A DNA stretch of 64,000 nt, taken from assembly GCA_019614645.1 (NCBI GenBank), contig JABWDB010000009.1, forward strand, positions 5,561,501 to 5,625,500, written 5' to 3'. This DNA is from Stratiolaelaps scimitus. Taxonomy: Eukaryota; Arthropoda; Arachnida; Mesostigmata; Laelapidae. Shown here in pieces: positions 57,712 to 64,000 of the stretch. Position numbers and translations under genes: made by a program. Within the stretch, counting starts at the first letter, position 1, and the number at the start of each line of letters is the position of its first letter. The notes beneath the pieces are model-generated. The model was given only the letters and a program-made list of their open reading frames with translations. It ran no database searches and was not told the DNA's origin.

Positions 57712-57954
57712 TCAGCGATCATCGCAGCGCTGCGCCACTGCTGCTGCTTCTGCCTCCGCCGCCGCCTCATCGATCTCCACTGGCCCAATATTCGTCGATT
57801 CGGGCCAGCGTCGGCTGTGTCGAGCCAACGACTGTCGGCCCGACCCAGCCCAGCCGACCCAGCGCTGGCGAAGGGAGTGCGCGAAAGCGAAGCCCGACGC
57901 GCGCATCAAACTAATGGCGTCGGCCCGGCCATCAACCCGGTAGCAGAACAACAG
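57712..57954 (-). CDS. Possible last coding exon, 80 residues
   Basis: The minus-strand acceptor CTTTACTCTATTTAG ends at 57955. The phase-0 frame reads 80 codons to TGA at 57714-57712, starting LLFCYRVDGRADAISLMRAS and ending in an acidic Ala/Glu-rich segment and RCDDR. G+C is about 62, 54 and 71 percent at positions one to three. The region is CpG-rich, and two plus-strand frames are also open here (57660-57914 and 57679-58086), so strand is uncertain. On base pattern the minus frame is the best of the three. No domain is recognised. Confidence 0.24.
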   Translation of the reverse strand: MLFCYRVDGRADAISLMRASGFAFAHSLRQRWVGWAGSGRQSLARHSRRWPESTNIGPVEIDEAAAEAEAAAVAQRCDDR

Positions 57955-58498
57955 CTAAATAGAGTAAAGATTGGAAGCTGCTGGTGCTTGAACCGCTGCA
58001 ACGGCGGCGGCAGCGGCGGAGGCGCCTTACTGATTGTTACGAACGGCGGACGCGCGGGCGAAACTGAGCAGCTGAGAGTAACGTAATTGCAAGCGAGAGA
58101 AGCTATGCTATCCAGAAGCGGGTTCTACAAGCGAAGAAAGTCGTATAATGGCTATTGGCAATCTCGCCTGACCTTCTCTTCCATCGTATGACTTCCATTG
58201 TATACAGACGAGCATTTTAGCTAATCTATTATATGTATACCGTGCTGCATCCTAGATTCTGCCGTCTTGACAGCTCGGTGAGTGGCGGACCCGCGCATGT
58301 CGATCTGTTACAGTATCAGGTAATGCTAGGCAGTACGTAACTAGTTAGAGACAGAAAGTTAGATGACAACGGCGGCTGCAGCAAACGATTACGCGCGGCG
58401 AACGCTGCTGTTGCGGATACATTAGAATCGCAGGCGGCGATCGAAGAAATGTGATTCGCTTGACACCTGTCGTTGATATTGATTATGTATATATATAC

Positions 58499-58577
58499 AA
58501 AAACGCGTTTTTATGCGTGTTTTTTGTATATATATATATTTGTATATATATATATGTATACAAAAAACACGCATAAA
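58499..58577. repeat. Long inverted repeat with nested palindrome
   Basis: A 21-base arm starting TTTATGCGTG (58510-58530) and its exact inverse complement ending CACGCATAAA (58557-58577) enclose 26 bases of TA-rich sequence that can extend the stem. Just outside the left arm, and overlapping it, is the perfect palindrome AAAAACGCGTTTTT (58499-58512). Confidence 0.88.
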
Positions 58578-59120
58578 GGGGGCTATATATAATAGAGCGA
58601 TGGCGGAAGGTCGTTTGCTGGCTGCGCAACATGCTCCGAACTTGGCAACGCATTTCTAAGGGAGTTTCATGCAAAATAGTGAGAGCTCACGAGCGGACCT
58701 CATTCGGATGAGTCTCATGGATAGACGGTCACCCATCTGTTTGCCTTCCTGTATTTATGAGGTGGCGCCGGTGGCGGTGAGAGTGCTCTGTGCTTTGTGG
58801 CAAAGTTTTGCGCTTCGGTGCTTCCAACTTGCGCTGCAAGCTCTCCCTCAATACTGCAAGTCTATAGCCTGACAGACTCGAGTCGGCTCTCACTCGCTCG
58901 CATTCGTTCATTTGGCTTTATCCCCGTCGCCGATATCTCCGTCGGAGTTGTTGTCAGCCCTGTGATGCGGCCCCTGTGTGCGTGAGGCCAAAGCCGACGC
59001 GCGGCCTGTCAAAGGAAACAGAGATTTTGAGAAACAAGGCCTAGCCGCCGCTGCCGCCGCCGCCGAATACACGCTGTTGTACCGACAGAACGATGTGACA
59101 CACTCCCTCAACGGAGATAG

Positions 59121-59160
59121 AGGGAGAGGCGCACGGGGCGAGGGAGAGGCGCACGGGGCG
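59121..59160. repeat. Exact 20-bp tandem duplication
   Basis: The unit AGGGAGAGGCGCACGGGGCG occurs twice head to tail with no mismatch. Confidence 0.95.
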
Positions 59161-60819
59161 ATCCATAGCGGTCGCCAACGTCCCCTCGTCCTCCCTACAC
59201 TATACAAGGACTGTACAATGAATAGACAAAGCTAGTGACGCGATGGGAAACAGGCAAAGACACACGACTTCAAACGAGACGGTGCCGACCGTCGATGAAT
59301 GGAAATCGGCGAAATAAAGGAAGAACGAAGCCGAAAGGAGGAGAGGTGAACGAAAAAGCCCCAGAGGACAGCCCGGGATGGCCAATAGACAACAGCCAGA
59401 ACAACAACGGTAGAATCACCAGCAAAACTGTATGCGTGATGATCGCCGGTGACTCATAAGGACAAGCGGTCGTGCAGTTCGTCATTTTCAGAGGGCGGTG
59501 CCGACCCGCGAATCTACCCCTGTCCCCCCCAACCTCGTCCAAAAGCCCTCGTGACACCCCGGAGCGGTCGGGTCCTACAAACCTCGCGGCCATTGGACGA
59601 GATGTGGCACTGAACATAAGGAAAACAGGATCGCCAAGAGAAACACACTTCAATGGCGTTGTAGCTACGTCGATAGAGGTCAATTGGTTAGATTTGGCAT
59701 GCTGTGCCTATGCCCGCTTGCAGTAGTTAGACCGCAGCCTTATGAGGCAAAGCTGTGGTCGTTGGCTTGCCCGCCAAAAAGCTATTAGACAAACTTTCGA
59801 CTCGAATTTTTCTCTATCATTTATCCTGCATCCTCCTCCATTTCAGAAACACAAACAAAAACAACTGGTTCATCCGCAAGTTTCTCGTCGAACGTCGATT
59901 TGGGGCGAGGCAGGGAAACAATATCCTTATTTCTGTTTCTCGTCAACGTTATTATTTTCTGATTATCGACTCTGAAAGACGATTGCGCTGGGCCCGTCAT
60001 TGTCGAGGGAGTGGTGACAATGTCCACGGTTAGTGTAGCCCTGCTTCGCGGTAGGAGAGACCCGAAAAATGACACCAAGGTGGCTACGATGCAGCAGGCT
60101 ACATCTGTCACCCTGTCATCTGAACGAACCGTGCATGAGGGTGACTGTCGTTTACCGGGGTCGCTATGGTCGTTTAATCACCCCAGCATCCTTTGCAGCG
60201 ACCGTATCTTAGCGGATGCTAGTTATTCGATTAGGCTGTTCACCTTATCGCGATAACATGGTGAAAAATCCCAGAGCAAAAACAGCGCTGTCGACTGCAA
60301 CAACAACAACAACAACTGCACGCAGTACAACGCACGCTAATTTATAGCATGGTGCAGCACAGTTGCAACGTGCTGGTTAATTGTGGCTATCGATGATTAA
60401 CCAGTCATGCCCTCCCACGATTTCGTAGGAGGATCGTTTTTAAACCACCGTCGATTAGCCCCCTGACGGTGAAGAACAAGCGGAGCAGACGATCGCACGG
60501 CGAGAGGAGACGACACCCGAGAATAGAGGTGATTGCATCTGGGGTTTGGCCGGGGGGGAGGTATGTGGGGTCGAAGCAGACGGAGAGGCGGGGCGCTGGA
60601 CAGTGGCCGAATGTCCAGCGAAGAGAGGAAGAAAAAAGCCTTCTCGCTTCACTGACCCCCAAAATTATAGACGGGACGCCGATGAGGACGGATATCGCAT
60701 CGCAGAACGGCGACGTCGGCAGCAGCAACGGCGGCGTGTTCTTTACCCGGCTGGCTGCCACATAGTCTCCGCTCTCTGCTACGGCTGCTACCGCCCGTGC
60801 TACTGGTGCAACTTACCGC

Positions 60820-60839
60820 TGCTGCTGCTGCTGCTGCTT
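60820..60839. repeat. (CTG)n microsatellite
   Basis: Six to seven CTG units next to a consensus minus-strand donor. Confidence 0.85.
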
Positions 60840-60908
60840 TGAGCTCCAACAGCGCCGTCGCTCCTCCGCCGGTTGGCCAGCCAGTCTACTCCCAGTGGGC
60901 AGGGCGAG

Positions 60909-60930
60909 CGGTCAGCCAGCCAGCTGACCG
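60909..60930. repeat. Small perfect hairpin with CCAG core
   Basis: CGGTCAGC and GCTGACCG are exact inverse complements around CAGCCA. Confidence 0.85.
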
Positions 60931-61753
60931 TCCGATCGCCTGCGCCCACCACCCCTCAACCCGACAGAGATTGGACCGAACGCGGAGTAGAACGCTGCGA
61001 GAGGTTGATTTGCGCCTGTTCGCCTTGTTCGCGTCAGAGGTCGCTTGCTTGCCTGTCTGCCTGCTCCAATGACAGCGCAATGGTAGCAGAGAGATTGGGA
61101 GGATGAGAGAGAGCGAGCCCGATCGGGGTGATGTCAGGGCTGGGGTATGGAGTTCGGACGATAGTTAGAACAGTATGGGGATGGTTGAGAACGGACCGGG
61201 AAACTGGGGAGGGGGATGCGCGTTTGAGCGTAAGAAGCCTCTCGCTCTGTTGGTCGCGATTCGGGCTTCGACCGCCGCTTTGATTCGCGCTGCTCCTGTT
61301 GCCGCGGCAGCGACGGGTCTCTGCCGACGCGTAGCGTGCACTCTGCACTCACCTAGGTCAAACGCCGTAGTCCCTAACTCCTCTGACTTTCGGGCGGCAA
61401 CGGCGGGGCCAGCGCCAGCCGATATCTCAGCCGATGCACGATGCGGTGCGAGAATGAACGACCGCCCGACCACCGGAGTAAGGCAGATCAACCCGTAGAA
61501 AGGTTAGTGACAGGGCCAAGTCACGACGAGTCGAGAGTCAAGGTGACGAGTGAATCGACCGTCAAGGACGACGACGACGATGGCGGGCTGGCGGGCGGGG
61601 GGTGGCGTCATCGGCCGACAGATCCAGCGGCCGGCCTCCAGCAACGGCGACCTTCATATGAGTACGGCTGACTTGGCTCAGCCGCTGTATCGGGCAGCGT
61701 CGTTGTCTTCGGACATCTTTCCTCTTTCTTCTCGATGGTTTTCCGCTCCTGAT

Positions 61754-61755
<2 letters not shown>

Positions 61756-61785
<30 letters not shown>
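61756..61785. repeat. (CTG)10 microsatellite
   Basis: Ten perfect CTG units, the longest trinucleotide CAG/CTG run seen here. Confidence 0.92.
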
Positions 61786-61786
<1 letters not shown>

Positions 61787-62604
61787 ATGATCGTCAGCGG
61801 CCCGATCGACGGTCTCGTCTGTAATCGGTGCATGTCGATGGATCAAGATACTGATGCTGCTTAGAGAGCGAAAGAGAGTGTAGCCAAAATAATAAGTCGC
61901 TCAATGCGAACGATGGGGGGGAACACAACGCTATGTGCAGCTACCGAAATTTCTCAGACATTGATTCCAGCAGCTGCTGTAGCGAACGTGAAGCTGGGGC
62001 GGGCCTGGGGCGCGCTCCTCTTGTCAATTCGGGCGTTCGCCTTTCAGCGCCAGCAAAAAAAAACGATAATCTCACAGCCTTCGTATCCTGACTGACTTGG
62101 TGACTAACCCACGCCAAGTTATCACCATCATCACACCTTTCTCTAAGAAAACGTCTCGGTCAACATTCGCTCATCTTTCAAACACAACGAATACGACTCG
62201 GTGAGATAAGAAACACTTTGCTTTTACGCTATCAACCGGCGACGATTTGTCGCGACTATTTAACCTCGACATTGTGGAACAATTCAATAATCGTACAATA
62301 TAAATACTCTGTCATCAAGGACACAGAGATAAGATACATAGCAATTAGGAAATATTGTAATATCAGTTGCTTGCAGGAACGTATTGATGTATCAGAAATA
62401 AGGGAGTGTCGCTTCATTTGGCTGCCGCGCCATTTCGCTGCTCGGACCACCCCGAGCGAGAATGCTGGTCGTTTACTTGAAAAATTGACAGAAATCACGA
62501 GTCCGCCTGCCGCTCATAAACACGCATCAACGTATTTGTAGGCACCCCTCTTGCCCCGTGTCCCGCAGGAAATAACAACTGGCTCGGTCGTGTTTTTCTT
62601 ATGC

Positions 62605-62608
<4 letters not shown>

Positions 62609-62648
<40 letters not shown>

Positions 62649-62653
62649 TATAT
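62609..62653. repeat. (TA)17 microsatellite with extension
   Basis: Thirty-four bases of pure TA, then CATATATATATC. Confidence 0.9.
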
Positions 62654-63353
62654 CATAGTACCTTTAAATAGTCACGATTTAATTTAAGTTTCTGCAATGG
62701 AGGCGGTCTCTGGGCTTGTATGTTTGAATAAAGTTAATTCAAATCTCGTATGAACTAATTTAATCCTCTTGTCTCTGTCAATATTCTCCCAATAGAGACC
62801 CATTGAATATCTTCTTCCACTTCGAATCCAGGGGTTCGAGGTGTGCATCATACATAGATAAGAGGTGACCAATCGCATTACACCATTCAACTGTTGCTTC
62901 CACAACACCTGTTCTGCAGACAGCTTCACGTATACGGTATGACCCGGACGCCGCTATGACGAGTGCAGAGAGTCGGCTATGTAACTGATGCTCACGTCGG
63001 ACTCAGTAGCTATTTCGCCCCGGTGTCGGGCACTCACGAAAGCTAGCTTGTTGCGTCCCGCCGATAGCGAGACGGCGTCCCGGTAATCCCCTTAGCGAGG
63101 AAATCTCGTTTCTCGGCGGAATTCGCACTTTGCGGCGCGAACGATTCATACGAACGATTGCTCAACGAATCAAAGGCCGGGACGACAAGCCAGCGACCAC
63201 GGGACGAGATGATGATGATCGACACTCGCGAATCGACTGTCCAGTGCAGGCTGTCAGCGAGGCCGAAATATATATATATATATGTCTAGGTAGAGTTGAA
63301 AGAGTGCCGATTACGGTAGATGCTGGTCGCGGCTTCGAGGTGAAGGAGAAACC

Positions 63354-63366
63354 GGGGGGGGGGGGG
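63354..63366. repeat. G13 homopolymer
   Basis: Thirteen consecutive G. Confidence 0.9.
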
Positions 63367-64000
63367 CGAAACGTGGAAACTCCATCCGAAAACCCTGAGC
63401 TCACTCGACTCTCTCTCTCCTCTCCAAGACTTCCTCTCTGTGCACCACTATCCACCCTCCTCAGATGGTCAAACTGACCACTGCCGGCGCCGTCGAACAC
63501 GAACAAGCAACCGCCGGCCGGCCGACCGACCGACGAGCCGGCCAACAGCGGAACCAGCCGGCTCTTGCCGGCACGCTCGTCTTATGCTCAACCCGCGCCC
63601 CATGTCCAATGCTGTCCATCTCATATGATGGTCGACGGCACGCAGGCGATTAATTGTAATGAACGAACGAACAGAAGGAACAGGAGCAGCAGTCTAGCTA
63701 GCGAGTTGGATAGCCGGTGGTGAGCGAGCCGCGGCGAGGACCCCGGCCAGCAACGCTGCGCTGTGGCAACCGACGAGCGGACGTTGGTCGGAGCCGACCA
63801 ACGTCAGCCAGGCGAGCGAAGTAATTTCGTTCAGAGCTCTCGGTGACGACACAGTAAATAATGAGACGAAACGCGCAGATTCGCCGGGGTCGAGACGCGC
63901 ACGGGCCCGGCCGACTGATGCCGAACGAACCGCAGACGGAAATCAAAGACAGACGCGTTACGCGCCGTACAGTCACTCAATCGGAATCGCATAATATTTG

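Larger units (their letters stand above)
57955..64000. other. Spacer with hairpin, duplication, repeats and minus-strand donors
   Basis: Contains the hairpin at 58510-58577, a 20-bp tandem duplication, CTG and TA repeats, a G13 run and a CCGG/CCGA patch (63511-63541). Two consensus minus-strand donors lie at 60811-60816 and 61347-61352 in CpG-rich sequence. The frames before them lack an ATG, so they may end non-coding first exons. No gene is supported. Confidence 0.45.

Noticed and set aside
1..64000. CRISPR arrays, rRNA genes, bacterial operons, transposase or reverse-transcriptase domains
   Set aside because: None seen on reading both strands; repeats present are simple or tandem without spacers, and no catalytic motifs of mobile elements were found.

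Overview
The window looks like nuclear DNA of an invertebrate with little cytosine methylation. Base composition is roughly balanced, CpG is not visibly depleted, and di- and trinucleotide microsatellites are very dense. There are no operons, no ribosome-binding sites and no long compact genes. Pyrimidine tracts ending in CAG or TAG, followed by an open frame and a GT donor, point to GT-AG splicing. An arthropod (for example an acarine) fits this picture, but that is inference from composition alone; no diagnostic gene, rRNA, tRNA or mobile element was found.

No complete gene of known family is recognisable. What can be supported is a set of exon-like segments: an open frame, a codon-position bias in base composition (third position G+C highest in the best cases), and splice signals at one or both ends. 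In a window this size several such segments will arise by chance, so each is a candidate and confidences are kept low to moderate. The better ones are: plus strand 3-113 (running in from the left edge), 4322-4432, 23509-24054, 27700-28295, 37514-37986, 38617-38694 (signal-peptide-like start exon), 49847-50275 and 55682-55793; minus strand 40440-40627, 45611-46014 and 57712-57954. One two-exon model, 20523-20568 joined to 21155-21333, is preceded by a TATA-like element and would encode a 74-residue protein with a C-terminal hydrophobic segment.

By region: 1-5 kb has pyrimidine tracts, strong acceptors and exon-like pieces on the plus strand. 5-12 kb is mostly microsatellite-rich spacer with a G16 run, CCGG arrays and a nested TA palindrome at 8.8-8.95 kb. 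12-24 kb is the densest in plus-strand splice signals and exon-like frames. 24-37.5 kb is largely spacer around one long exon-like frame at 27.7-28.3 kb. 37.5-46 kb has candidates on both strands. 46-52 kb has one strong-context ATG frame. 52-64 kb is spacer with a long hairpin at 58.5 kb, a 20-bp tandem duplication at 59.1 kb and two consensus minus-strand donors near 61 kb.

Most of the window is best read as intron, UTR or intergenic sequence. No joint pathway or system can be assigned to the candidate exons from sequence alone.
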